This document shows, piece by piece, positions 1 to 8,971 of a DNA stretch of 64,000 nt; within the stretch, counting starts at the first letter, position 1, and each line of letters begins with the position of its first letter. The position numbers and the translations under genes are program-made. The DNA comes from Streptomyces sp. CC228A (GTDB taxonomy: Bacteria; Actinomycetota; Actinomycetes; Streptomycetales; Streptomycetaceae). The notes below the pieces were generated by a model, which searched no databases, was not told the DNA's origin, and saw nothing but the letters and a program-made list of their open reading frames with translations. The stretch is taken from assembly GCF_021390935.1 (NCBI RefSeq), contig NZ_JAJPUI010000001.1, forward strand, positions 744,001 to 808,000. Reading direction: 5' to 3'.

Positions 1-1112
1 TCCTCCTGGGCGATGGCCATCTCCGGTGTGACGTCGGCGAAGAGGGTCGGGCTGACGTAGTAGCCGCGGGTCAGCGGCGGGGTGGGGCCGCCGGCCACCA
101 GGCGGGCGCCCTCCGCGAGGCCCTTCTCGATGTAGCCGACGACCCGGTCGCGCTGGTCCGCGCTGACGAGGGGGCCGATGCGCTCGCCGGGCACATAGTC
201 GGCGACGGCCTCGGCGGCGAGGGCGACGGCCTCGTCGTACTGGTCCCGGTGGACGAGGACCCGGGTCAGGGCGCTGCACCGCTGCCCGGAGTTGGACAGG
301 GCGTTGGCCAGGGTCGCCTTCACGGCGGGGGCGAGGTCGGCGCCGGGCAGCAGGACGCTCGCGGACTTGCCGCCGAGCTCCAGGGCGACGCGCTTGACGG
401 CGCCGCCGGCGAGGGCGCCGATCCGGCGGCCGACGGCCGTGGAGCCGGTGAAGGACACCATGTCCACCCCGGGGTGCTCGACAAGGGCCTGCCCGGCGAC
501 CGGGCCGAGGCCGCAGACCATGTTGAACACCCCCGCCGGGAAGCCCGCTTCGTGCACGACCTCCGCGAACAGCCGGGCGGTGAGCGGGGTGTTCTCGGCG
601 GGCTTGAGGACGACCGCGCAGCCGGCGGCAAGCGCGGGGGCCACCTTGGCGACGATCTGGTGCAGGGGGTAGTTCCAGGGGGTGATCGCGCCGACCACGC
701 CCACCGGCTCCATCAGCACGGTGGAATTGCCCACCCGCGTCTCGAAGGGGTAGGAGGCGACCAGTTCGGCGTACGAGCCGGCGACCGCGATCGGCAGCTG
801 CGTGTGCACGGCCTGGGCGAGCTTCGGCGGGGCCCCCAGCTCGCTGGTGACGGTCGCGGCGATCTCGTCGGCCCGGGACGCCATCGCGTCGCGCAGCGCG
901 GCGAGCCGGGCCGCGCGCTCGGCGGGCGGGGTGGCGGCCCAGCCGGGGAAGGCCGCGCGGGCGGCCCGCACGGCCGCGTCCACGTCCTGTGCCGACCCGG
1001 CGCCGACCCGGGCGACGACCTCCTCGGTCGCCGGGTTGACCACCGCGAGGGGCTCCGCCGCACCGGCGGACCGCCACGCCCCGTCCACGTAGACGCCGTC
1101 GAGGACCTTCAT
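1..1112 (-). CDS. aldehyde dehydrogenase family protein (3' end outside window)
   Basis: NAD(P)-dependent oxidation of an aldehyde to a carboxylic acid; the substrate cannot be read from sequence. The ATG at 1112-1110 opens MKVLDGVYVDG and the frame runs off the left edge, leaving about 370 of the usual 470-490 residues. Visible family motifs are the cofactor-binding segment ITPWNYPLHQ, the general-base Glu in LELGGKSA, the Gly-rich FTGSTAVGRR turn and the catalytic Cys in NSGQRCSA. It is transcribed away from 1169-1187, a short palindrome that could be its operator. The gene to the right (DUF3574) reads in the same direction but about 100 bp separates them, so this gene probably has its own promoter. 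Confidence 0.93.
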   Translation of the reverse strand, partial: MKVLDGVYVDGAWRSAGAAEPLAVVNPATEEVVARVGAGSAQDVDAAVRAARAAFPGWAATPPAERAARLAALRDAMASRADEIAATVTSELGAPPKLAQAVHTQLPIAVAGSYAELVASYPFETRVGNSTVLMEPVGVVGAITPWNYPLHQIVAKVAPALAAGCAVVLKPAENTPLTARLFAEVVHEAGFPAGVFNMVCGLGPVAGQALVEHPGVDMVSFTGSTAVGRRIGALAGGAVKRVALELGGKSASVLLPGADLAPAVKATLANALSNSGQRCSALTRVLVHRDQYDEAVALAAEAVADYVPGERIGPLVSADQRDRVVGYIEKGLAEGARLVAGGPTPPLTRGYYVSPTLFADVTPEMAIAQE

Positions 1113-1168
1113 CCGCTGCTCCCTTGTACTCCCGCCCGGCCCGAGCGGTGGCTCGGCTGCTGCCCACC

Positions 1169-1187
1169 AAACTAGCGGCGGTAGTTT
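1169..1187. promoter_or_regulatory. palindromic operator candidate upstream of the aldehyde dehydrogenase
   Basis: AAACTA, seven bases, then TAGTTT forms a perfect 6-bp inverted repeat 57 bp upstream of the aldehyde dehydrogenase ATG. AT-rich arms are unusual in this very GC-rich DNA. The size is typical of TetR-type operators, but no regulator gene lies beside it in the window. Confidence 0.4.
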
Positions 1188-1216
1188 TCGGGCGCCAGAG
1201 CCGGAAGGCGCCGGCG

Positions 1217-1810
1217 TCAGAAGCCGACGCGGACCCGGTCGTCGACTCGGGCGACGGACTCCTGGCCGAACTGCAGCCGGTACGCCTCCCTGATCCGCTC
1301 GATCTTCGGGCTGCTCTCGCGCGCCTGCGCCGAGGGGTAGAGCAGCACCAGCTCGTACGACCGCTCGCGCACCACCGTGCCGTCCGCGCCGCGCCACTGG
1401 CCGCGCCCCTCCTGCACGGTCAGTCCGTCGGGGAAGCGGGGGGTGACCTCGCGGTCGACGAAGGCCGTGAACTCCCGGTCGGTCACGGCGGGTCCGCCGT
1501 CGGGCCGCTCGGTGCCGAAGAGCAGGCGCGTCTCGGCGAACGGCTCCGCACCGGCCGGGGCGGCGGCCACCGGGGGCGGTGCGGCATCGCCGAAGCCAGC
1601 AGAGGCGGCCGGGGCCGCGACCGCGAGCAGGGCGGCGGCGGCCGCGGCGGCGGCGAGGCGGCCCCGGCGCGGCGACGCGGCGCGCGCGGGCGAGGGCGAG
1701 GGCGCGGGCGCGGGCGATGGCGCGGGCGAGGGCGCGGCTGCCGTGGGGCCGGAGGGAGCCGAAGCGGCCGGGGCGGGCCCGGATGGCGCAGGGGGCGGGA
1801 CGAGCGGCAT
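1217..1810 (-). CDS. DUF3574 domain-containing secreted protein
   Basis: About 197 residues from the ATG at 1810. The N-terminus is a long Pro/Ala/Ser-rich stretch, followed by a basic patch and a hydrophobic Ala-rich segment ending ASAGFGDA, so it is probably exported or membrane-tethered. The C-terminal ~110 residues match DUF3574: AETRLLFGTERPDG, then FVDREVTPRFPDGLTV, then GQWRG and a tail with SPKIERIREAYRLQFGQESV. Molecular role unknown. It lies downstream of the sortase in the same direction, with ~200 bp and a weak hairpin between, so co-transcription is uncertain. The longer frame reaching 1999 was not used because it adds only low-complexity sequence. Confidence 0.8.
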   Translation of the reverse strand: MPLVPPPAPSGPAPAASAPSGPTAAAPSPAPSPAPAPSPSPARAASPRRGRLAAAAAAAALLAVAAPAASAGFGDAAPPPVAAAPAGAEPFAETRLLFGTERPDGGPAVTDREFTAFVDREVTPRFPDGLTVQEGRGQWRGADGTVVRERSYELVLLYPSAQARESSPKIERIREAYRLQFGQESVARVDDRVRVGF

Positions 1811-1972
1811 GCGGGATCTTCTCCTCTGCGGTGGGGGTGCCGCACGCGCGGCGCACGGGGCGCGGCGGGCTCGGTCGACCGCCGGCCGCAGGGGCGGGGG
1901 CAGTCGCCGGGGAGGGGGCGGCAGTGCAACCGCGGGTGAGCGGGTCCGAAAACGGCCGGAAACAGCCGGCGG

Positions 1973-1997
1973 GCCCGCGCTCCCGTGGGGCGCGGGC
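1973..1997 (-). terminator. possible terminator after the sortase gene
   Basis: GCCCGCGC and GCGCGGGC form 8-bp perfect arms around a 9-base loop, about 20 bp beyond the sortase stop. No T-tract follows, as is common in streptomycetes. Confidence 0.35.
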
Positions 1998-2016
1998 ACG
2001 CGCCGGGTCCGTGCCG

Positions 2017-2886
2017 TCAGGCCTTGCGTGCGGCGCCCGCGGGCAGCACGTCCGTGAGGTGGGCGAACACGACGACGTTGGCGGCGTAGCCCTTCTTCCG
2101 GTCGAACGCGCCCCCGCAGGTGAGCACACGCAGCTCGGGGCGGTCGGCCGGGCCGTACACCTCCTTGTCGGGGAAGCGGTTCTTGTCGTACGTCCGCACC
2201 CGGTCGACCGTGAACACGGCGGTGAGGCCGTCCTCGCGGGTGACGCGGACGGTGTTGCCGGGTTTCAGGACGTTCAGGTTCAGGAAGACGGCGGGTCCGG
2301 TCTTGGTGTCGCGGTGCCCGACCGCGATGGCGGTGCCCTTCTCGCCGGGCGTGGGCCCGTCCTTGTACCAGCCGACCAGCCGGGGGTTGTCGACCGGCGG
2401 CGAGTACAGCCGGCCCGACCGGTCGAGGCCGAGGCCGATGACGGGCGCCTCGATGGTGATGGCGGGGATGGCGAGGCGCTTGGCAGGGGAAGGCGGAAGG
2501 GGCGCGGGGGGCGCCTTGGGCGCCTTCTTCGGCGGCGGCTGCGGCGGCGGCGGTTTCGGCTTGGGGGTCGCCGCCGCCGCGGGTGCGGACTGCCGCGCGG
2601 GGGTGGGCGCGGCGCCGCCCGGCCGGGTCCCGCTGCCGGACCGGGTGTCCGCCTCGGCCGGGACGGGCGGCTCAGGCGCCGGGCCGGTCCGGGGCGCGGC
2701 GCCGGGCTCCGCCGCCTGGCTCGCGGCGGGCCCGGCGGCCAGGGCGGGCCCGGACGGCTCGCCGTCCTGGGCCCACCACATCCCGCCGGCGACCAGCGCC
2801 CACGCCAGCACCAGGGTCCTGGTGAGGCGGATGAGGCGCCGCTGCCGACGGTTGAACCGTGCGGTCCAGGGCCTACGCCGTGCCAT
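2017..2886 (-). CDS. class F sortase
   Basis: Membrane-anchored transpeptidase that cleaves a sorting motif and attaches the substrate to the cell wall. About 289 residues from ATG 2886: a basic N-terminus, one membrane segment (LVLAWALVAGGMWWA), a long Pro/Ala/Lys linker and the sortase domain starting RLAIPAITIEAPVIG. Catalytic residues are visible: His in AIAVGHRDTK, Cys in LRVLTCGGAFD, and a following Arg/Lys-rich segment. The start overlaps the end of the upstream gene by 14 bp, so the two are translationally coupled; that gene encodes a protein with a sorting-signal C-terminus and is the obvious substrate. Confidence 0.9.
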   Translation of the reverse strand: MARRRPWTARFNRRQRRLIRLTRTLVLAWALVAGGMWWAQDGEPSGPALAAGPAASQAAEPGAAPRTGPAPEPPVPAEADTRSGSGTRPGGAAPTPARQSAPAAAATPKPKPPPPQPPPKKAPKAPPAPLPPSPAKRLAIPAITIEAPVIGLGLDRSGRLYSPPVDNPRLVGWYKDGPTPGEKGTAIAVGHRDTKTGPAVFLNLNVLKPGNTVRVTREDGLTAVFTVDRVRTYDKNRFPDKEVYGPADRPELRVLTCGGAFDRKKGYAANVVVFAHLTDVLPAGAARKA

Positions 2887-3544
2887 GGGCGCGCCGGCGA
2901 CGGCGGACGAGGACCACCGCGGCCGTCCCCGCGAGGCCGGCCGCGAGCGCGGAGCCCACACCGAACGCCGTGGAACCGTCGCCGCCGGTCTCCGCCATGC
3001 CGCCGCCGCCCGCGCCGACGCCGCCGTGCGGGTGCTTGTAGTGGTCGTCCTTGCCGTAGTCCTTCTCGTGGTCCTTGCCCTGGTCCTTCCCGTGGTCCTT
3101 GCCGTTGCCGTTCTGGCCGCCGTTGCCGTCGCGGTCGCAGTCGACGCGGAAGACCTTGTGCTTGGCCGGCGGCAGCGGGGTGCCGGGGATGGTCCAGGTG
3201 ACCTTGTACATGCCGTCCGGCAGGGTCAGCTCGTCCGTCACGCCGGTACCGGCGGTGAGGGTCATGGTGTCGCTGAGGACGGGGTCGCCGGCGCGCATCG
3301 GCTGGTGGTCGATCCTCCAGGTGACGTTCTGGAGGGCGTCGAAGTTGAAGGCCGCGAGGTAGAAGAGGCACCCCACCCGGGGTTCGTTGCGCTGGTCGGT
3401 GGCCGACGTGGTGTTGCGGTGCACCTTGATGTCACCGTTCTCGCCGGGCACCTGGGCCTGGGCGGCGGGAGCGGAGCCGAACGCGACGCCCGCGAGGGCG
3501 AGACCGGCGACGGCGGTGCGCAGGAGTGGTCGGGCTGCGGTCAT
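2873..3544 (-). CDS. secreted protein with sortase sorting signal (MAETG-type)
   Basis: 223 residues. A signal peptide (basic start, hydrophobic core, SAPAAQAQ cleavage region) is followed by a ~115-residue extracellular domain with two cysteines (VGCLFYLAAFNFDAL and FRVDCDRDG), then a Lys/Asp/His-rich low-complexity spacer with repeated GKDHGKDQGKD. The end is a classic anchor: MAETGG, a hydrophobic helix and RRRRRAHGTA. Actinobacterial sortases of classes E and F act on LAxTG-like motifs, and this gene directly precedes and overlaps a sortase. I do not recognise the extracellular domain. A promoter with a palindrome over its -10 lies at 3582-3611. Confidence 0.85.
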   Translation of the reverse strand: MTAARPLLRTAVAGLALAGVAFGSAPAAQAQVPGENGDIKVHRNTTSATDQRNEPRVGCLFYLAAFNFDALQNVTWRIDHQPMRAGDPVLSDTMTLTAGTGVTDELTLPDGMYKVTWTIPGTPLPPAKHKVFRVDCDRDGNGGQNGNGKDHGKDQGKDHEKDYGKDDHYKHPHGGVGAGGGGMAETGGDGSTAFGVGSALAAGLAGTAAVVLVRRRRRAHGTA

Positions 3545-3581
3545 GAAAGGGGCCTCCGTGAGAAGGTCGGATGGATCAGCC

Positions 3582-3611
3582 TTATCAGCTGATAATCCGA
3601 CTATCAGTCAA
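3582..3611 (-). promoter_or_regulatory. promoter with overlapping palindromic operator, sortase-substrate operon
   Basis: On the minus strand TTGACT (3611-3606), an 18-bp spacer and TGATAA (3587-3582) resemble a vegetative promoter. The -10 is embedded in the perfect 14-bp palindrome TTATCAGCTGATAA (3582-3595). ATCAG also recurs on either side (3575-3579, 3603-3607). The palindrome is 38-51 bp upstream of the ATG at 3544, a good place for a repressor. Confidence 0.5.
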
Positions 3612-3670
3612 TTCACGGACATCTCCGGCTCCTGCGACGGCGTGCCGCGCGTGTTCCCCCGGTCGGCCCA

Positions 3671-5889
3671 CTACTCCGGGGACACCTCCACCGGGAAGCC
3701 GTTGAGGACGGCCGTGCCGGACAGCGGGTCGAGGCGGGAGCCGTCGAGCAGCTGGTTGACGTTGGCGCCCGGCCGGGCCGAGGCCACCGCGAGACGGGTG
3801 CCCGGCCGGTCGTGGCCCCAGCCGTGCGGGAGGCTGACCACTCCGGGCCGTACGGCGTCGGTCACGTCGACCGGCACCACCAGCTCGCCGCCCTCGCCCT
3901 TGACGCGGGCACGGCCGCCGTCGGCCACGCCGAGGCGTGCCGCGTCGTCGGGGTGCACCTGGAGGGTGCAGGTGTTGCTGCCGCGGTTGAGGGCGGGCAC
4001 GTTGTGCATCCAGCTGTTGTTGGAGCGCAGGTGCCGGCGGCCCACCAGCACCAGCGGCGCGGGGCCCGCCGCCAGGGCGGCACGCAGCCGGGGCAGGTCG
4101 GCCGCGAGGGGCGCGGGCAGCAGCTCGACCCGGCCGCTGCGGGTCTTCAGCGGCCCGGGCAGCCGGGGCCGCAGGGGGCCGAGGTCGATGCCGTGCGGGG
4201 AGGCCAGCAGGTCGTCGAGCGTCAGCCCGTACGGGCCGAGGCGCAGCATCAGGTCGAGCCGCCGCTCGGCGGGGGTGCGGCCGGCGAGCCGCGCCGCGAA
4301 GGCGGCGGGGTCCTGGCCGTGGGCGGCGAGTGCGGCTCCGTCACGGCCCGCGCCAGGGCGCGGTCGACCGCCAGGGCGTCCACGGCGCCGGGGCCCGCGG
4401 TGCCGTGCAGGCCGGACACGGCCAGCACGAGCCGGGCGTGGATCTCGCATTCGTCCATCCGCCCCTCCTCCAGGGGGATGGCGGCGGGCGTGTAGCGCGC
4501 CTGGTTGCGGACGGCGAAGCCGTTGAACGCGAAGTCGAAGTGGGCGCTCTGGGAGGGCGGCGGCGGGGGCAGGACGACGTCGGCGTGGCGGGTGGTCTCG
4601 TTCAGGTACGGGTCCACCGCGACCATGAAGTCCAGTCCGCCGCCGAGGGCGCGGTCCAGGCGGTCGCCGTCGGGAGCGGACAGGACGGGGTTGGCGGCGA
4701 TGGTGACGAGCGCGCGGATGCGGCCCTCGCCGGGGGTGTCGATCTCCTCCGCCAGTGCGGCGAGGGGCAGTTCGCCCTTGGCTTCGGGGTGGCCGCTCAC
4801 CCGGCTCGCCCAGCGGCCGAGGGCGAACCCCTTGCCGGGGCCCGCGGGGCGGGGCGCGGGCGCCGTGGCGGAGAGGGGGAAGAGGGCCCCGCCGGGCCGG
4901 TCGAGGTTGCCGGTGAGGACGTTCAGGACGTCCACCAGCCAGTTGGTGAGCGTGCCGTACGCGACGGTGCTCCCGCCCACGCGCGCGTAGCCGGCCGCGG
5001 AGGGCGCGGCGGCCAGCTCGCGCGCCATGGCCCGGATGGTGCCGGGAGCCACGTCGCAGGCGGCGGCCACGGCCTCTGGGGTGAAGTCCCGTACCGCCTC
5101 CTCCACGTCGGCGACGCCCTCGACATGCGGGGCGAGCGGCCCGAGGTCGGTGAGGCCTTCGGTGAACAGCACCTGGGCGAGGGCGGCCAGCAGCAGGGCG
5201 TCGGTGCCGGGCCGGATCGGCACGTGCCGGTCGGCGAGGCGGGCGGTGCGGGTGCGGCGCGGGTCGACGACCGTGAGGGTGCCGCCGCGCGCCCGGAGCG
5301 CCTTGAGGCGGCCGGGGAAGTCGGGGGCGGTGCACAGGCTGCCGTTGGAGTCCAGCGGGTTGGCGCCGAGCATCAGCAGGTGGGCGGTGCGGTCGAGGTC
5401 GGGGACGGGGATGGCGAAGGGGTCGCCGAAGAGCAGGCCGCTGGAGACGTGCTTCGGCATCTGGTCGACGGTGGAGGCGGTGAAGAGGCTCCGGGTCCGC
5501 AGGGCCCCGAGGAGGAGCGGCGGGTAGAGGGCTCCGGCCATGGTGTGCACGTTGGGGTTGCCGAGCACGACACCGACGGAGTCCGGGCCGTGGGCCGCGG
5601 CGACCGCGGGGACGGCGCGGGCCACGGCGTCGAACGCCTCGTCCCAGTCGGCTTCCCGCAGGCTGCCGTTCTTCCGTACGAGCGGTGCCCGCAGCCGGTC
5701 GGGGTCCGCGTCGAGCTCGCCGAACGACGCCCCCTTGGGGCAGACGAACCCGCGGCTGAAGACGTCGTCGCGGTCGCCGCGGGCCTGCGTGACGCGGGTG
5801 CCGGCGATGGTCAGCGTGAGCCCGCAGGTGGCTTCGCAGAGCGGGCAGATGCGGGGTGCGGTGCGGGTGGCGGCGGTGTCGCTCGGCAT
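3671..5889 (-). CDS. molybdopterin-dependent oxidoreductase (reading frame interrupted near 4338)
   Basis: Large catalytic subunit of the DMSO reductase/formate dehydrogenase superfamily. From ATG 5889 the first ~520 residues carry the N-terminal iron-sulfur motif (ICPLCEATCGL then GFVCPKG), the molybdopterin domains (LMLGANPLDSNGSL, VDPRRTRTA) and the partner-independent ANPVLS segment. Near 4330-4345 the frame is lost. The remaining ~220 residues continue in the next frame from AALAAHGQDPAAF through the C-terminal MGD-binding domain (NNSWMHNVPAL, CTLQVHPDDAARLG, VSLPHGWGHDR) to the stop at 3671. One extra C in the short run at 4338-4339 restores a continuous ~740-residue protein. Substrate and electron partner are unknown; no small subunits adjoin it. 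Confidence 0.88.
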
Positions 5890-6776
5890 GGGTCTCCCCG
5901 GGTCGGCCTGTGGAGTGGGCGGGAACCGCGGCGCCGAGCATACCGACCGGTAGGCATGCTGGCGAGGGGCCGCGGGGCGGAGACTCCGCGCGGGCGGCGC
6001 GGTGGAGTCGGGGCGGGGACCACCCCTGGGCCCCGGGCCGGCCAGAGGGCGCGGGAGGGCGCTCCGGGGCGCGGCGCAGGGGGTGCGGCGGCGGACACCA
6101 GAGCCCGCCTGCCCGAGGGGCAGCCCGCAGGAGGCCGGTGCGGGACCGACGCGGAGAAGCAGCGCCGTCCGGGATCACCACCGGGCCGCACGGACGCACG
6201 CACCGGCGCCCCCTCTCCCCCGGCCCTTGCGGCACGGCTCCGCGACCGCCGGACGCCCACAGGGATCCGCACGCCCTCGGCAGCGGGACGACGCAGCACC
6301 AGCAGGCACCCGGAGACGAGGCCGAGCCGCACGGACACGACACGCACCACAGCGCAACCCTTCCGGCACCGCCCGCGACCACCCACAGCCCCAGGGGCCC
6401 GCATGACCCGGCGACCGGAAACGACGCAGCACCAGCAGGCACCCCACAGACAAGGCCGAGCCGCACGGACACGACGCGCACCACAGCGCAGCCGCTCCGG
6501 CAGGGTTCGCGACCGCGCCACTCCGGGAGCGCGCCACCCCGCGACCGCGCCACTCCGCAGCCGCACGGCTCCGCGACCGCGCCACCCCGGGACCGCGCCA
6601 CTCCGCAGCCGCACGGCTCCGCGGCCGCACGGCTCCTGCGGCAGCAGCCGTCCGGCGGGTTCCGCGGTCGCGGACGCCTCCGGCCGCCCCGTGCAGCCCG
6701 CCCCCGGGGCGTCCGCCCGGCGGAACCCTTCCGGGGCTTCGGGCGTCCCATCGCCACTCGCACGGACCGCTTCCCG
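5890..6776. repeat. non-coding stretch with two families of direct repeats
   Basis: No convincing gene in ~890 bp; the open frames here lack a ribosome site and a recognisable protein. A ~69-bp sequence at 6288-6356 recurs at 6421-6490 with a few mismatches and a 1-bp indel. A 33-bp unit beginning GACCGCGCCACTCCGCAGCC at 6543 recurs at 6591, and shorter CCGCACGGCTCC units continue to about 6640. Origin unknown; it may be decayed sequence between two divergently oriented genes. Confidence 0.55.
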
Positions 6777-6821
6777 TTGACGGCGGGCCCCACGGAATCC
6801 TACGGTCTCCCATAGGATTCC
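6777..6821 (+). promoter_or_regulatory. hmgA promoter with inverted-repeat operator
   Basis: TTGACG (6777-6782), an 18-bp spacer and TACGGT (6801-6806) fit a streptomycete vegetative promoter. A perfect 9-bp inverted repeat, GGAATCCTA (6794-6802) and TAGGATTCC (6813-6821) with a 10-bp spacer, covers the -10 and the predicted transcription start. That geometry suggests repression. The hmgA Shine-Dalgarno (AGGAG, 6831-6835) follows ten bases after the palindrome. Confidence 0.6.
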
Positions 6822-6841
6822 ATGAGCAGCAGGAGCGTGCC

Positions 6842-8179
6842 ATGACCATGGGCGGCGTCGCCGGATCGGCGAACGAGCGAACCATCAAGATCGCCGACAG
6901 CCTGGAGTACCTCTCCGGCTTCGGCAACGAGCACCAGTCGGAGGCCGTCCCCGGCGCCCTCCCCCAGGGCCGCAACTCCCCGCAGCGCGCCCCCCTGGGG
7001 CTGTACGCGGAGCAGCTCAGCGGCAGCGCCTTCACCGAGCCCCGGGCCGGCAACCGACGGTCGTGGCTGTACCGGATCCGCCCCTCGGCGGCGCACCCGC
7101 CGTTCACCCGCGCCGACAACGGCGCCCTGCGCTCGGCCCCCTTCACCGAGACCGTCCCCGACCCCAACCGGCTGCGCTGGAACCCCCTGCCGGACCCGGC
7201 GCCCGGCACCGACTGGCTCGCCGGCCTGTGGACCCTCGGCGGCAACGGCGACGCCGCCCAGCGCACCGGCATGGCCGTGCACCTCTACCACGCGAACGCC
7301 TCCATGGAGCGGGTCTTCAGCGACGCCGACGGCGAGCTGCTGATCGTCCCGGAGCGGGGCGGGCTGCTGCTGCGCACCGAGCTCGGCCTGCTCACCGCCC
7401 GCCCCGGCGACGTGGCGCTGGTCCCGCGCGGTGTCCGCTTCCGCGTCGAGCTGCTGGACGCCACCGCCCGCGGGTACGTGTGCGAGAACTACGGGCAGCC
7501 CTTCCAGCTCCCGGACCTCGGGCCCATCGGCGCCAACGGGCTCGCCAACCCCCGGGACTTCCGCGCGCCCGTCGCCGCCTACGAGGACGTCGAGGGACCC
7601 GTCGAGGTCGTCAGCAAGTACTGCGGGAACCTGTGGCGGGCCGTGTACGGGCACTCCCCGCTCGACGTCGTCGCCTGGCACGGGACTCATGTGCCGTACG
7701 TGTACGACCTGCGCACGTTCAACGTCATCGGCACCATCAGCTACGACCACCCGGACCCGTCGATCTTCACGGTGCTGACCTCGCCGTCCGACACCCCGGG
7801 CCTCGCGAACGTCGACTTCGTGGTGTTCGCGCCGCGCTGGCTGGTCGGCGAGGACACCTTCCGCCCGCCCTACTTCCACCGCAACGTGATGAGCGAGTAC
7901 ATGGGCCTCATCGAGGGCGCGTACGACGCGAAGGCGGAGGGCTTCGTGCCCGGCGGCGGCTCGCTGCACAACATGATGTCGGCGCACGGCCCGGACCGGG
8001 AGACCTTCGACAAGGCGAGCGCCGCCGAGCTGAGGCCGCAGAAGGTCGACGACGGCCTGGCCTTCATGTTCGAGACCCGCTGGCCGGTGACGGCGACGGC
8101 CCTGGCCGCGAACGCCGACCACCTGCAGCGGGGGTACGACGACGTGTGGCAGGGTCTTGAGCGCCACTTCCGCTCATAG
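6842..8179 (+). CDS. hmgA: homogentisate 1,2-dioxygenase
   Basis: Non-haem iron enzyme opening the ring of homogentisate to maleylacetoacetate in tyrosine and phenylalanine breakdown. The 445-residue length is typical and the protein matches throughout: [18 protein letters not shown] near the N-terminus, [13 protein letters not shown], and the cupin core. Iron ligands are visible in [14 protein letters not shown] (His and Glu) and [14 protein letters not shown] (His). ATG 6842 has AGGAG six bases upstream. The gene is preceded by a promoter with a palindromic operator, and a GntR-family regulator gene begins just after its stop and could be its regulator. Confidence 0.97.
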   Translation: MTMGGVAGSANERTIKIADSLEYLSGFGNEHQSEAVPGALPQGRNSPQRAPLGLYAEQLSGSAFTEPRAGNRRSWLYRIRPSAAHPPFTRADNGALRSAPFTETVPDPNRLRWNPLPDPAPGTDWLAGLWTLGGNGDAAQRTGMAVHLYHANASMERVFSDADGELLIVPERGGLLLRTELGLLTARPGDVALVPRGVRFRVELLDATARGYVCENYGQPFQLPDLGPIGANGLANPRDFRAPVAAYEDVEGPVEVVSKYCGNLWRAVYGHSPLDVVAWHGTHVPYVYDLRTFNVIGTISYDHPDPSIFTVLTSPSDTPGLANVDFVVFAPRWLVGEDTFRPPYFHRNVMSEYMGLIEGAYDAKAEGFVPGGGSLHNMMSAHGPDRETFDKASAAELRPQKVDDGLAFMFETRWPVTATALAANADHLQRGYDDVWQGLERHFRS

Positions 8180-8207
8180 CACCGCGTCAGCGCAGTACGG
8201 AGATGCC

Positions 8208-8957
8208 GTGTCCGCCTTCGCCCCCGACTCGCTGGTCCTGAACCGCAAGCTGCCGCTCTGGTACCAGGTGTCCCAGTCCCTGCGCGCGTCGATACTCGGG
8301 CGCTCCCCGGACGCCTCCCTGCGCCTGCCCACGGAGGAGCAGCTCGCGGCCCACTACGGGGTCAGCGTGCTGACCATGCGGCAGGCCCTCAAGGAGCTGG
8401 AGGAGGAGGGCCTGATCAGCAGGCACCGGCGGCGCGGCACCTTCATCGAACCGGGTGCGCGGCGCAGCGCCCCCCGGCGGCTGCTGGGCTCGATCGACGC
8501 GATCGTGGCCCAGCAGTCGGGCGAGCGGACCACGATCCTCGGGCACGGCCCCGTCAGGGTGGCCGGCGACCTCGCCGAGCACTTCCCGGACGCCTCCGAG
8601 GTCGTCGCGTACCGGCGGCTGCGCCGTGACGCGGACACGGGCGAGCCGACGAACTGGGCGGAGAACGCCGTACGGCCCGAGCTGGCCGCCGCCATCGACC
8701 TGGCCGACCTGGAGCGCTGGCCCATGACGAAGGTGCTGCGGGACACGGTCGGGGTGCGCATCAGCCGCATCACGGACACGGTGGAGGCCAGGCTCGCCGA
8801 CCCGGAGACCGCGGAGCTGCTCCAGGTGCCGCTGCTGTCGCCGATCCTGCACTACACCGGCGTCACCTACGGCGAGGACGGCCGGGTCGTGGACGTGGCC
8901 CGGATCCGCTACCGGGGCGACCGGTTCTCCTTCACGGTGACGGTCGAAGCCGACTGA
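8208..8957 (+). CDS. GntR/HutC-family transcriptional regulator
   Basis: N-terminal winged helix (PLWYQVSQSLRASIL, then LPTEEQLAAHYGVSVLTMRQ and GLISRHRRRGTFIE) followed by a UTRA effector-binding domain ending in SPILHYTGVTYGEDGRVVDV. I chose GTG 8208 (249 residues) because GGAG lies five bases upstream; an upstream ATG at 8157 would overlap hmgA by 23 bp and add a poor-quality tail. Its position directly behind hmgA makes regulation of tyrosine catabolism a reasonable inference, and the palindrome at 6794-6821 is the natural binding-site candidate. Ligand unknown. Confidence 0.88.
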   Translation: MSAFAPDSLVLNRKLPLWYQVSQSLRASILGRSPDASLRLPTEEQLAAHYGVSVLTMRQALKELEEEGLISRHRRRGTFIEPGARRSAPRRLLGSIDAIVAQQSGERTTILGHGPVRVAGDLAEHFPDASEVVAYRRLRRDADTGEPTNWAENAVRPELAAAIDLADLERWPMTKVLRDTVGVRISRITDTVEARLADPETAELLQVPLLSPILHYTGVTYGEDGRVVDVARIRYRGDRFSFTVTVEAD

Positions 8958-8971
8958 GCGCGGTCACTACC

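Noticed and set aside
249..1175. Long forward-strand open frame over the aldehyde dehydrogenase
   Set aside because: It is a mirror of the real minus-strand gene; its translation is Gly/Arg/His-rich with no family match, as expected in GC-rich DNA.
6521..6640. CRISPR-like array from the short GC-rich repeats
   Set aside because: Units are unequal, adjacent or overlapping, with no unique spacers and no cas genes.
4330..6780. 816-residue forward frame across the molybdopterin gene
   Set aside because: Opposite strand to a clear, motif-rich enzyme and no ribosome site; low-complexity translation.
3671..6793. Single 1040-residue minus-strand frame
   Set aside because: Only its last ~220 residues are real enzyme; the upstream part is out of frame with the conserved N-terminus starting at 5889 and encodes Arg/Pro-rich sequence and repeats.
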